Shown: positions 12,101-20,203 of the stretch, in pieces
Layout of the letters: every line of letters begins with the position of its first letter
How positions within the stretch are numbered: the first letter of the stretch is position 1
NCBI GenBank assembly: GCA_029721435.1
Contig: CM056576.1
Coordinates: 61,337,876 to 61,401,875, forward strand
Direction of reading: 5' to 3'
From: Gymnothorax reevesii
Taxonomy: Eukaryota > Chordata > Actinopteri > Anguilliformes > Muraenidae
Length of the DNA: 64,000 nt
Made by a program: the position numbers and the translations under genes
The notes under the pieces: model-generated
Told to the model about the DNA's origin: nothing
The model's database searches: none
The model's input: only the letters and a program-made list of their open reading frames with translations

Positions 12101-13896
12101 TCTTCTTTAGCCTTCTTGGCCATAGCACGAGTCACTGTGCAAGAAGGATACAGAGATGGGTCCTCATCCCCATTTTCAGTGCTCGGCTGTGAAGTAAGAT
12201 GTACAGGGGGAACTACTTTGCCCCCAGCCAGGTCATTGCCTAGCAACAGAGAAACACCCTTTATAGGTAGACTTGACATAAGTCCCACCTTTACCTGTCC
12301 TGTAACTAAATCTGACTTCAAGAATATAGAGCGCAGGGGTACAGATACAGTCCTCCCTTCAATACCTTGTACAAGTATGAAATCCCCTGAAGCGGTCTCA
12401 TCACGTAACTCCAAGGAGTCCATCAACAAAAGTGACTGAGAAGCTCCGGTATCCCTTAGGATATATATGGGGACAGGAGTAGTATGCTCATTCAGAGCCA
12501 CAAATCCCTCTGACACAAATGGAAGAAATTCCTCCCTCACAAAGTCAGCTGTATTTGGCTTTTTAGCCCCACAAGAAGCAGGCAATTTAGCAGATTGGTT
12601 ATCTACTACAGGGGTTTCTAACCTTGTTTTCACAAAGGCATTTGGTTTGGTATCCTTTTCTTTTTCTTTCTTAGCTTTAAGGAACCAACAGTTAGTTGTA
12701 ACATGACCAGATTTCTTGCAATAACTGCAAAGTAGACCACTTTTGTCACTGTCAGCTTTCACACTTTGATCAGACCTGTTACTGGATTTCTGAGCACCAT
12801 CACCAGATTTGTCTTTGTCTTTGGGTGAGGAATCTTGGGTATCACCGTAACCCTTTTTCTGAAATTGGGACCATTTATTGTTACTGCTAGACTGAAATTT
12901 GGACTTATGAGTGAGAACATATTCATCTGCAAATTTGGCAGCTGATTGCAAGTTCAGTGCTTGCTTCTCATTAAGGTAGGTCTTAACATCATCCTTAACA
13001 CAGTTCTTGAATTCTTCAACTAACACCATCTCTTTTAGTGAGTTGAAATCATCCTTGACCTCCATAGAAGTACACCAGCGCTCAAAGCAAACCTGCTTTT
13101 CATTAGCAAATTCAACATAAGTCTGATTTTCAGATTTCTTCAGACCTCTGAATTTCTGTCGGTAAGCCTCTGGAACCAACTCATAAGCTCTCAAAATAAA
13201 CTTTTTGACAACCTCATAATCAGAGGAATCATCTGCAGACAAAGCCGAATAGGCTCGTTGAGCTTTACCCTTGAGGACAGTTTGCAACATCAGAGGCCAG
13301 TGTTCCTTTGGCCACTGACAACTCTTTGCTACCTTTTCAAAACACTGGAAATAGTTGTCAACATCCTTTTCTGAAAATGGAGGCACCAGTTTTACCTCCT
13401 GACTGGCACAAAATTTATTTTTAGTTTCAATTTTAATTTTTAGTTGCTCCATTTGGAGTCTTTCTTCTCTATCGAATTTCTCTAATTCAAAATCTCTCTG
13501 TCTCTGTCTCTCTCTTTCTGCTCTTTCCTCTTTCTCTCTCTCAAATTCTCTTTGTTTTTCTTCTCTTGCTAATTTTTCTAACTCAAACTGCCTTTGTTTT
13601 TCTTTTTCCTCCCTTTCAATCTCTAGCATTTTTAATTTAAGTTCCATTTCTATATTTGGATTTTCCACTGGAAACTGTTCCAGATCTCCTGGTGCAAACA
13701 CATTTTCATCAATGTAATATTCAACTATCTCTCTAGCCAGTCTTGCTTTTCGCATGGCTGGTTTTACCTCTGTCAGCTCCAACTGTCTGCAAATTTCTAG
13801 CAGTTCTGTCTTTTTAAAAGACTTCAAAACCCCTACGGTTGGTGATGCCAAGAAATCATCCATTGCTGTTGTCAATATATATCTAGGAAAATTCAC
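9124..13896 (-). CDS. Gag-Pol polyprotein of a Gmr1-type gypsy retrotransposon, intact
   Basis: A single open frame of 1590 codons. In order: an N-terminal helix (about residues 10-60, SAP-like); a Glu/Arg/Gln coiled coil (about 90-165); a SCAN-like Gag helical domain (about 175-300); a CCHC knuckle CSYCKKSGHVTTNC (about 390); a protease with DTGA; an integrase with an HHCC finger (HLGVNKT...CKTCHTC) and a DDE core (VDCVGP, SDQGSNF, GALERF); a chromatin-proximal tail; then reverse transcriptase with YIDD; and RNase H ending at the C terminus (VDASD...YTDHNPL). Putting integrase before reverse transcriptase is the Gmr1 hallmark, and the SCAN-like Gag agrees with the published derivation of vertebrate SCAN domains from such elements. 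I see no stop or frameshift, so the copy may still be coding-competent. The first Met near 13896 is plausible but not proven. Confidence 0.93.
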   Translation of the reverse strand: MNFPRYILTTAMDDFLASPTVGVLKSFKKTELLEICRQLELTEVKPAMRKARLAREIVEYYIDENVFAPGDLEQFPVENPNIEMELKLKMLEIEREEKEKQRQFELEKLAREEKQREFEREKEERAERERQRQRDFELEKFDREERLQMEQLKIKIETKNKFCASQEVKLVPPFSEKDVDNYFQCFEKVAKSCQWPKEHWPLMLQTVLKGKAQRAYSALSADDSSDYEVVKKFILRAYELVPEAYRQKFRGLKKSENQTYVEFANEKQVCFERWCTSMEVKDDFNSLKEMVLVEEFKNCVKDDVKTYLNEKQALNLQSAAKFADEYVLTHKSKFQSSSNNKWSQFQKKGYGDTQDSSPKDKDKSGDGAQKSSNRSDQSVKADSDKSGLLCSYCKKSGHVTTNCWFLKAKKEKEKDTKPNAFVKTRLETPVVDNQSAKLPASCGAKKPNTADFVREEFLPFVSEGFVALNEHTTPVPIYILRDTGASQSLLLMDSLELRDETASGDFILVQGIEGRTVSVPLRSIFLKSDLVTGQVKVGLMSSLPIKGVSLLLGNDLAGGKVVPPVHLTSQPSTENGDEDPSLYPSCTVTRAMAKKAKEDDVVVPSSTLNSQDSGGSPHDSDWPTMVSPFEDLSDTFISSLFSQPDGSGDSDVSGDLSLSRKRLIEEQTNDPEIGVLKRRALPENEIDAVPVGYYLKDGVLMRKWRPPDIPANADWAVVRQIVVPKVYRNEILTMAHSLPLGGHLGVNKTVDKIMKHFFWPGLRKDASNFCKTCHTCQVVGKHQLDPPVAPLQPIPAFGEPFSQVIVDCVGPLPKTRSGNQYLLTIMCASTRFPEAIPLRNIKATAISKALIKFFTLFGLPREIQSDQGSNFTSGLFQQVVYELGAKQILSSAYHPESQGALERFHSTLKTMMRTYCYDHEKDWDEGVHLLLFAAREAVQESTGFSPFELVFGHEVRGPLLLLSEQWQEKEPHISLLDYVGKFKERLRAACDLAKENLKSSQGKMKTWYDHKARSREFKPGEKVLVLFPLQSNPLQARFHGPYEILTKLNDPNYIVKTPDRRKPKQLYHINMLKPYHDRNARVAAVTSDSPMVETCEDEGEFQDDEPRIKAEVLSCKLLNTEVLQNLDVKLQHLELSQRDQFERLIKKYEDLFPDVPKRVTIASHDVDIGDAKPIKQHPYRMNPEKRKIAEKEVEYMLKHDIIRPSNSDWSSPCVLVPKSDGSTRFCTDYRKDNAVTRTDVFPIPRIDDCIESVGQAKFLTKIDLLKGYWCVPLTERAKSISAFATPSGLYQYEVLPFGMKNAPATFQRMIQSTIAGLPHTGAYIDDLITWSDSWEEHLKDVETLFQRLTQANLTVNLSKSDFGCATVTYLGYVIGQGKVAPINAKVQAIMDFPVPDNKKALRGFLGMIGYYRKFCKNFAEIALSLTNQLKKGVKFTWDDACQRAFDRLKSLLCHFPVLKSPDFNKPFSIAVDASDQACGSVLLQRSDSDDIEHPVAYFSRKFNRHQRNYSTIEKELLALVLSLQHFEVYVCTGQKPMIVYTDHNPLMFLSKMKNKNRRLLNWSLILQEFDLEIKHVKGTDNVIADCLSRV

Positions 13897-13955
13897 AAAA
13901 ACAATTTCACAATTTGGAATGTTAGATTTTCAATAAATTACTCACACAATGGTCT

Positions 13956-13976
13956 ATCCCGGACCTTGAGCCCCCA
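13956..13976 (-). other. Candidate primer binding site of the Gmr1-type element (tRNA-Pro-like with a 3-nt insert)
   Basis: Four bases inside the 5' LTR the minus strand reads TGGGGGCTC-AAG-GTCCGGGAT. Without the central AAG this equals the common 18-nt site complementary to the 3' end of tRNA-Pro. The position is right for first-strand priming. The extra three bases would bulge in the hybrid. Confidence 0.6.
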
Positions 13977-13979
13977 ATT

Positions 13980-14473
13980 TGTTATGGCCCCAATTTCTTA
14001 TTACATTACAACACAACAGCAACAGCAAGGGATGACAAACACAGTTTTAACAACTAAAACACATTTAATTTTTAACAAAGACAAAGACTAATAACAACCT
14101 ACAACTAAAGACCAAGATTGATAAATTAAAAAAAACAGAAATAATTACAGTCCCTTTTTGGTGGGGTGGCTTGGTGATGTCCTGGATGAAGAAAATGCTC
14201 AAACACAGGCAAAGAAATCCACAAAAGAAACGTCACAGGTCTTGAACAGAATGGCAGGTCTGGTCATCTTCTTGCAATTTCTCCTACTACTTTACTGTCT
14301 CAATTCTTTTCCTTATATACTCTTTTGCAGACCCCACCCACATTTAGACCTCTTTTTTTTAATTTTCTGAGACTTGCCCCAGACATGTCCAGGACATGTC
14401 TAAACATGACTTCAGTCTGAGCTTAACAAAAAAAGGTAAATACTGCCATCTAGTGGCCTATATTCACATTACA
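13980..14473 (-). repeat. 5' LTR of the Gmr1-type element
   Basis: A 494-bp copy nearly identical to 8524-9018. Element transcription would start here and run leftward. Differences from the other LTR cluster at 13990-14010 (GTTATTACATTTATAACAT versus CTTATTACATTACAACAC). The rest looks the same. Confidence 0.92.
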
Positions 14474-14477
14474 ACGT

Positions 14478-15344
14478 ACTGACCTGTTTCACCTCCTCAC
14501 TTGATCAGGGTGAAAAGATGTGAAGTAAACGCATCTGAAATCGTGAAGATTTATAGGGGCGGCTAGATAAATTATGGGCAAGCCTTCCTATAGAAGACTG
14601 GTACTAAATTCTCTCTTTGAGAATTGTCCCTTGTCCAGACCTCTTCATATGGTACAATTTGGGACTTCTAAATCTATATTCTCCTATTAAGAATAGCCTG
14701 CAACCTAGACCTCTCCATATGGGATCACAGGACTTCTACATTCCCTTTGTCAAGGGAATAGCCTATGTTCCAGACCTCTCTATATGGTAAAACGGGACTT
14801 ACTAATACTCTCCTATTGAGAGTAGCCTAGATCCCCAAATGTTCCTCCTTCTATCTTCTAATTTTCTTTTAATTCAGGTATAATCTAGGAGTTATTCATA
14901 CCCCTGCTGTGGTTGATCAAAAAATCCTGTCTACACCATGCACACTATTTCAAAAAGGCAAATTTAAAAACATATAAAGGTATGCAAGACATAAGTATGC
15001 AGAAGCTTAAAATTGAATCAAGATTAACTGAAACAGCATCAAATCTTTGTCAAAAACAGTCAAAATAGCATATTTAAAGCATATGAAATCAATGATTATG
15101 TAATAATTTGGATATATAATGTATATAAGAATATTTTTACACAGACATGAAAACCCTCGATTGCAGACACCTCTTCTAAATTTCTAATTCTTCAGCAGGC
15201 CTGATAAAATAAGCTCTGCGTACCTTCCCAATTGTTCTGAGCCCAATAGGTGTTCAGCAATCGACGGGTGTACCGTGTCTGTCGTCCGGCCGTCTGATGC
15301 CGCTCCTGGGCGGGATCAAATCTGTCCTTCCTTGGTATCAATCA
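14478..15344 (-). other. Untranslated leader of the endogenous retrovirus
   Basis: This stretch separates the retroviral primer binding site from gag, the latter displaced by the gypsy insertion. It has no convincing ORF. Its gag-proximal part holds the stem-loop array listed separately. The PBS-proximal part (14880-15180) is AT-rich with several TATATAA-like runs. Retroviral leaders usually carry dimerisation and packaging signals. That role is inferred from position only. Confidence 0.6.
14581..14832. repeat. Tandem array of stem-loops in the retroviral leader
   Basis: Three units of about 63-69 bp (14635-14703, 14704-14769, 14770-14832) share CCAGACCTCT-CATATGG, then GGACTT, then a hairpin, then AGCCT. 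The stems differ in sequence but each pairs: ATTCT/AGAAT, ATTCCCTT/AAGGGAAT, CTCTC/GAGAG. Two further hairpins lie at the left: CTTC/GAAG near 14584-14596, and AATTCTC/GAGAATT near 14608-14626. Repeated units whose stems change on both sides suggest that folding is maintained. Confidence 0.75.
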
Positions 15345-15369
15345 CCCCAGTGTCCAATCTGGGTCGCCA
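15345..15369 (-). other. Candidate primer binding site of the endogenous retrovirus
   Basis: Directly inside the LTR (4-base spacer) the minus strand reads TGGCGACCCAGATTGGACAC. It starts with the obligatory TGG complementary to a tRNA CCA end. The first six bases suit an arginine tRNA, but the rest does not match one I can confirm, so the primer is unassigned. Confidence 0.5.
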
Positions 15370-15373
15370 AAAT

Positions 15374-16142
15374 TGTGGGGAAATTCGTGACACTGGTTTG
15401 AGATTGACCACAAAAGAAGGACTCAGAACACAAATTGAATTTTGCAATTATATCTTTTATCTATTAATTGGTAAGTATGTCAGTAGATAATCAAGAGAAA
15501 TCACATGCATGTAATCAACAAAACATCAAGGGCAATATGAATCAAACCAATCAGATGAAACAAGTCGGATGTTCGTCCGCAGGAAATCAAGTCCAGCAGA
15601 GAAGAGTCCCGTAGCGTCCGCAGGTACTCTGACCAGGATCACATGGATCAGGTGAATGGTGGTCGAATGCCTCGAACTCTATTCATATCCCCTATAGTCC
15701 ATTTTCCCTTAGTCATTATTTGTTGTTTTCACATCTGCACCTTCTTAATTAGTTGTCTATAGATGTATTCTTCTTGACCTGAGTCTCCTGACCGCAGGGG
15801 CCCCATGTTTTATTGCTCCAGACATTACGATATTATCTTACCATCGAGCATAGCCCATTGCCAACCATTCTGCTGTGTTTTCCATATGAGAGTTGGGACC
15901 TATTTAACAATACGGGGATTCATACTAACTAATTCTTTATTTCCATCCTTTAAAACGGGCCATAAAATTAATAGACCTCAGCAGATCTCACAAGACAAGA
16001 GGCTGCTATTGGTGTAATTTATTGCAGGGCCTTTCCATGAACTTCTGCATTCTTAATTACTATGTGAAGCTAGAAAGTCTCCTGGAAAGTACCAAGAGGG
16101 CCAGGTCATGCACTCAGACTTACTCTTTCTCTTAGTTCCACA
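15374..16142 (-). repeat. 5' LTR of the endogenous retrovirus
   Basis: On the plus strand the segment begins TGTGGGGAAATTC at 15374 and ends AGTTCCACA at 16142, giving TG...CA termini of about 769 bp. A primer-binding-like site adjoins the inner end. A TATA-like element (minus strand GACTATAGG, near 15690) and an AATAAA-like signal near the inner edge are plausible but unproven. The partner LTR is outside the window, so neither boundary nor age can be checked here. Confidence 0.65.
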
Positions 16143-16214
16143 CAATGTTTCAGTTAATATCAGTACAAGGTTTAATTAGTGATATAACAATTCAGCAATA
16201 GATCAATATAGTAA
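16143..16214. other. Host flank between retrovirus and MITE
   Basis: A short AT-rich stretch with no recognisable feature. It contains the unverified left target site of the provirus. Confidence 0.4.
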
Positions 16215-16655
16215 CCCAGATAGCAAGACTACAAAGAAACAATGTTTATTTTCCATCTGAATCATCAGAATGGTTGACATTGAAATATCAATGCAAAATC
16301 AATGTTGAATCACTGTTACAATAGCGATGGAAACCCGACGTTGATACAGCAACATTGAAATAATATAATTAAGTTATGATTATAATTGATTGAGCATCGA
16401 TTCCTGGTTGTCAGGGTGATGATACTAATGTTGAAAAGTCATTGAAAGCACATTGATCTATGGTTAGGTTGAAATCTCATTATTGTTTCAATGTTCTTTT
16501 TGATGAAATAACATTGAAATGCCATTGATCTTTAATGAGAAAATCAACATTGAGTCAATGTTAATTGAGGGTGCACGTCCAACGTTGTTTCAATGTCTTA
16601 ACGTTGACAAAACAATGTTGATTTATCATTGTCTCAATGACTCTTTGCTATCAGG
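16215..16655. mobile_element. MITE-like element with CCAGATAGCAA termini
   Basis: The left end CCAGATAGCAAG and right end CTTTGCTATCAGG form imperfect terminal inverted repeats around about 440 bp. The interior repeats ATTGAAA, CAATGTTGA and TCAATGTT in both orientations, giving an internally palindromic, AT-rich body. It has no coding capacity. The superfamily is not determined and no target duplication is obvious. Confidence 0.55.
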
Positions 16656-17529
16656 GAATGCTTCTGGCTTCTGTAAATAACACATTTAATAATACATTTC
16701 AATTCTCATTGATTTGAAGAAGCTTGTATTTAAGGTTACATAGATTAATATTTTCCCACACGACAGACCATGTCCGTCAGGTGTTTCAATAAAATAAAAG
16801 TAGGATGTCAGACCGTGGTCCGACGGTTCATCACTGTTCGTTCGAAGTTGCGTGAGAATTTACACCTCAGCGATTCACTGCTTCGCTTTTAGAGGTTCAA
16901 ATGTTCGAAATAAGTTAACGTTAAATGAAAAAAAAAGAGAACCCGATTTTGATTAGGTAGATTAACGTCTATTCAGACATAAATTAACGGCGCACATCGC
17001 TGTACGATGTCACGTAAGTATCATTTTCAGTAGGCTGCTAACTGAATACAGTCTAGCTAATTAAAAGCAGTCTTTGCACCCTGTGCCAAAACTACGATTG
17101 GCAACAAAACAAAGCTATTCAGCACACAAAAGACATTAAAACATTCCTATCGTCACAATCGCTCATTTTACAGAATTGAGTTAAGCTGCTTTCACACTGG
17201 ACGAAAAACGATTTTTTTGCACGTCGGATTATTCAAAGTCAACGCAAAAACGCGAGATCGTCCTGCGGGGCGGTTAACAATAGGTGCTGCAGCGATAATG
17301 ACCGTAAAAATTAAAGTAGCGAAGTAATCACCCTTTATTCATTAAACGAGGAAGCTAACATGCCCACTTGTCAGCGACTGCAGACAGTTCGCTGACTACG
17401 TGCTCTGACAACAGTCTGATTTCAGCTCGCCATCTCTACGGAAACCGTCATTTATTTTTGTAAGTTTCCAAATAAATCCGGCGGCCAGCGTGGGCTCCTG
17501 GCCGCGCAGGACGTATCTAGCAAAGAACC
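16656..17529. other. Non-coding stretch, little recognised
   Basis: No gene was found. At 17181 TTAA is followed by GCTGCTTTCACAC, a motif that recurs near 63955 and may be the end of a TTAA-targeting MITE. No matching right end was found. Confidence 0.35.
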
Positions 17530-18735
17530 AGCCTACATCGTGCCAATACTGCATATCAAAATACAGTAGGTGTATTATATTTCATTGCGAGGCTTTTGGC
17601 ACAGAGCTCGAAATACAATACGTGCCTCGAAAATACAATACAAACATAATTTGTTTTTCAATGTCGGTCAGGATTAGTCATGACAAAATTAAATTCAATG
17701 CACACATTGAAATACAATACACATATAGAAAATACAATTCACATCTTGAAATACAATACACATCCCAAAAATACAAAACAGTTGTATTGTTTTAATTTTG
17801 GCACAAATATTCCTGATTCACATTGAAAAACAAAGCATTTTTGTATTGTATTTACTGTAAACATGTATTGTGTTACGCCCAGCCTAGGGGTTACTGAACA
17901 CAACATAAAAGGACCGCTCCTTTGTCACTCCCAAGGACACCATTACAACAAAGTACAAGGAGACGAATGTTTTTAAGACTCAAAACAATTGAACATTAAA
18001 TGGATCTTACGTGTTTTGTTTTACAAAATAACACCAGTTGAGCTGTACCTCGGGGAGAGTAAGCGAAAAAGAAATAACAAAAATGCTCTTATAACTCAAA
18101 ACCTTACCTGACTTCTGAAGGGAAAAAAAAGATACAAACCTATGAACTCACTCCCTAATCGAAAAACAGGAGAAAACAATTACACGCTATACTCTCCCCT
18201 ACATATCAGACTGCTGCGCAATTCAATTTTACCTTACGCTTAAGCAGTGTTAAGCACGGACGAAAGTTCTCACATGCATATAGTTCGTGACAATCTAAAG
18301 CGTAGGGAGTGAGAAAGGAGGGTCAGCGTCTCTGCTCGCGCTGTCTTTTTTGAATAGCCAGCCATCAGCTCCCAACCAATTGGATTTCTCCCTACTGTGG
18401 CGCTCCTCCAGTCAGCATCAGATGCACCATTTCGGTGTCGTCCAATCAGGATGCGTCACATCTGAAGAAGGCTCAGAGGGAGAGCACAGAGAGAGAAGGG
18501 AGGGAAAACACAAAGCTCCTCTGCCATATAGTACAATACTACAATGACTCAGTCATAACAATTGTATTTTCAATATATGTATTGTATTTTCAAGATGTGT
18601 ATTGTATTTAAGCATTTTTGTATTGTATTTATTACTACACATGTATTGTATTTTCGAGATGTGTATTGTATTTCAATAAGTGCATTGTATTTCAATGTGT
18701 GTATTGTATTTAATTATGGCACGAATCACCCTCCA
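17530..18735. mobile_element. Element with opposed arrays of a TGTATTGTATTT motif
   Basis: The left part (17571-17792) repeats AAATACAATACACAT five or six times. The right part (18548-18722) repeats the reverse complement, ATGTGTATTGTATTT, at least seven times. A further short plus-oriented block lies at 17838-17877. The outer edges share CGTGCCA (17531) with TGGCACG (18717). Such opposed subterminal arrays are typical of transposase-binding ends of DNA transposons. The 670-bp centre has no ORF, so this looks non-autonomous. Confidence 0.55.
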
Positions 18736-18855
18736 TACAGTTCAGCGTACTGAGCTTAGAAGCTGCCAACACAAGTGAAGAAACGTCAGTGCGCATGAGC
18801 GCCGTACATATAGCCCCGAATCACTGTGTATGGCATCGTAGATATGGCCACTTCC

Positions 18856-18961
18856 TTCGGAAATAGCCGCATGGAACTGACATTTGTAGAAATGCAGCGT
18901 TTCTTCCATCCCGGACACAAAATATGTGCTGCACTTGAAAGGAGGGTGGTTTGAAAGCTTG
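18856..18961 (+). repeat. Direct repeat, copy 1 (106 bp)
   Basis: TTCGGAAATAGCCGCAT through GTTTGAAAGCTTG recurs at 19485-19590 with about five mismatches. Copy 1 abuts the left end of the TIR element at 18975. Confidence 0.85.
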
Positions 18962-18974
18962 GGTGCATCTCGAA

Positions 18975-19748
18975 GGCCCAATCCCAAACCGGTCCCTATC
19001 CACTAGCACTACACTACCGAGTGTCACTTTGTGTGAAGTCTCCCTCACTGCGATGGAGGGAGCTTCATTAAGGGAGAGGGTGTAGAAACATGTATAGACT
19101 TTGGGATGCTTCATCCCAACGGGAAGCGGAGGTAATCATCACCATGCCTATCGATAAGTGCGTCGCATTGTATACAAAGGTCCAGTTCACTAATCATTCA
19201 TTTTTTACCCAAAATATTTTTGAGAGAGTGATGTAATGAAATAAAATTTACAGTATATTACAAATATTGAATACACAGCATTGACAAAGATGAAAGCGTT
19301 TGTGCATGAAATGGCACATTGTGAAAAAGAAATCATTGATTCAATAAATAAAACTACTCACTCTTTTCTCGGGTGCTCATCTGCATGTCCATTTCAAAAT
19401 ACAATGTAATCTTTAGTTCCGTTATGTGTGCATGAAATAGTCAATCAAATGTCCGGTTGAGCTTTGGTAATGTTTCACTTATTTTTCGGAAATAGCCGCA
19501 TAGAACTGACATTTGTAGATATGCAGCGTTTCTTCCATCCCGGACACAAAATAAGTGCTGCACTCGAAAGGAGGGTGGTTTGAAAGCTTGCATCGGTGTA
19601 GCCTCGCTGTGGAGGGTTAACTCAGCCTTTTACACTCCATGAGGATTGGTTTGGGATGACACTCAATGTGGCGGACCCTCCGCGGGAACGCGTAAACGGA
19701 GGGGGAGTGGATAGGGCAAGGGGATAGGGACCGGTTTTGGATTGGGCC
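18975..19748. mobile_element. DNA-transposon-like element with GGCCCAATCC termini
   Basis: The left end GGCCCAATCCCAAACCGG and the right end (reverse complement GGCCCAATCCAAAACCGG) are inverted repeats that extend about 30 bp through GTCCCTATCC. The body is about 774 bp with no transposase. The second copy of the 106-bp repeat (19485-19590) lies inside it. The superfamily is not established. Confidence 0.6.
19485..19590 (+). repeat. Direct repeat, copy 2 (106 bp)
   Basis: Near-identical to 18856-18961 and in the same orientation. The pair probably reflects a local duplication mediated by the repeats here. Confidence 0.85.
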
Positions 19749-20030
19749 AAAGCATAGGCTGTAGCCTTGAAAGGCTGCATTGTTAGGGGATGTCACTCAA
19801 TTCCATCCACCAAACAGACATCATTTCATCTCTGTTAAATAGCTTTGGTTTAGACAAGTCGTCGCTGGTTTCCCTAAACCTAGCCTTAACTCTAACCCCT
19901 AATCCTAAACCTAGCCCTGAAACGAGGTCCTAAATTTATCCTTATCCCTAACCCTAAATGTTAGTTTGTCTGACAGAAGTAAGTGACGACCCCTAAACAT
20001 GCAGTCTTTGAATGCTGCAGCCTATGCTTT
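19749..20030. mobile_element. Palindromic MITE with AAAGCATAGGC termini and CCCTAA-rich core
   Basis: AAAGCATAGGCTG at the left is matched by CAGCCTATGCTTT at the right, and the inverted arms continue about 45 bp with mismatches. The centre contains short degenerate CCTAACCCTAA and CCTAATCCTAAA runs that resemble telomere repeats but are too short and mixed to be an array. Confidence 0.65.
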
Positions 20031-20042
20031 GAGATTCACCAC

Positions 20043-20203
20043 TTGCATCGTTGTAGACTCGCTGCGGAGGGTTAAATCAGCCACTTATATTCCATGGGGA
20101 TTGGTTAGGGATGACACTCAATGTGGCGGACCCTGCGCGGGGACGCGCAAACGGAGGGGAACTGGATAGGGCGAGTGGATAGGGACCGGTTTGTTATTGG
20201 GCC
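20043..20203 (+). repeat. Second copy of a transposon right end
   Basis: GCATCGTTGTAGACTCGC through GGGACCGGTTTGTTATTGGGCC repeats 19590-19748 at roughly 88% by eye. The MITE at 19749-20030 sits exactly between the two copies. Confidence 0.75.

Larger units (their letters stand above)
8520..14477 (-). mobile_element. Complete Gmr1-type Ty3/gypsy LTR retrotransposon with 4-bp TSD
   Basis: Two near-identical LTRs (8524-9018 and 13980-14473) flank one long minus-strand ORF. The element lies between ACGT duplications (8520-8523 and 14474-14477). By eye the LTRs differ only in the first 40 bases or so, by a few substitutions and small indels. This implies recent insertion into the older provirus. 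Integrase precedes reverse transcriptase in the ORF, the arrangement known for Gmr1-like gypsy elements and otherwise typical of Ty1/copia. Confidence 0.93.
1..16142 (-). mobile_element. Endogenous retrovirus (gamma/epsilon-like), 5' LTR to env, interrupted by later insertions
   Basis: Read on the minus strand, the order is LTR (15374-16142), primer binding site, long leader, gag with matrix, capsid and a CCHC nucleocapsid, protease, reverse transcriptase, RNase H, integrase and the start of env at the left edge. The 3' LTR lies outside the window. The provirus is non-functional as it stands: frames shift in gag, pol and integrase, and three foreign inserts split it (3441-4061, about 4609-5400, 8524-14473). 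Gene order and the p12-like proline-rich gag segment with a PPPY motif fit gamma/epsilon-type fish retroviruses. The exact clade would need a reverse transcriptase phylogeny. The precise outer end is 16142 or 16144, because the sequence there reads CACA. Confidence 0.85.

Noticed and set aside
19860..19970. CCCTAA-like runs as interstitial telomere array
   Set aside because: Only a few imperfect hexamers occur within a palindromic MITE, with no sustained tandem array.
16656..20203. Head-to-head neighbour gene such as gen1 upstream of smc6
   Set aside because: Human smc6 has such a neighbour, but no XPG-type N-terminal coding sequence was found on the minus strand here. Only repeats are visible.
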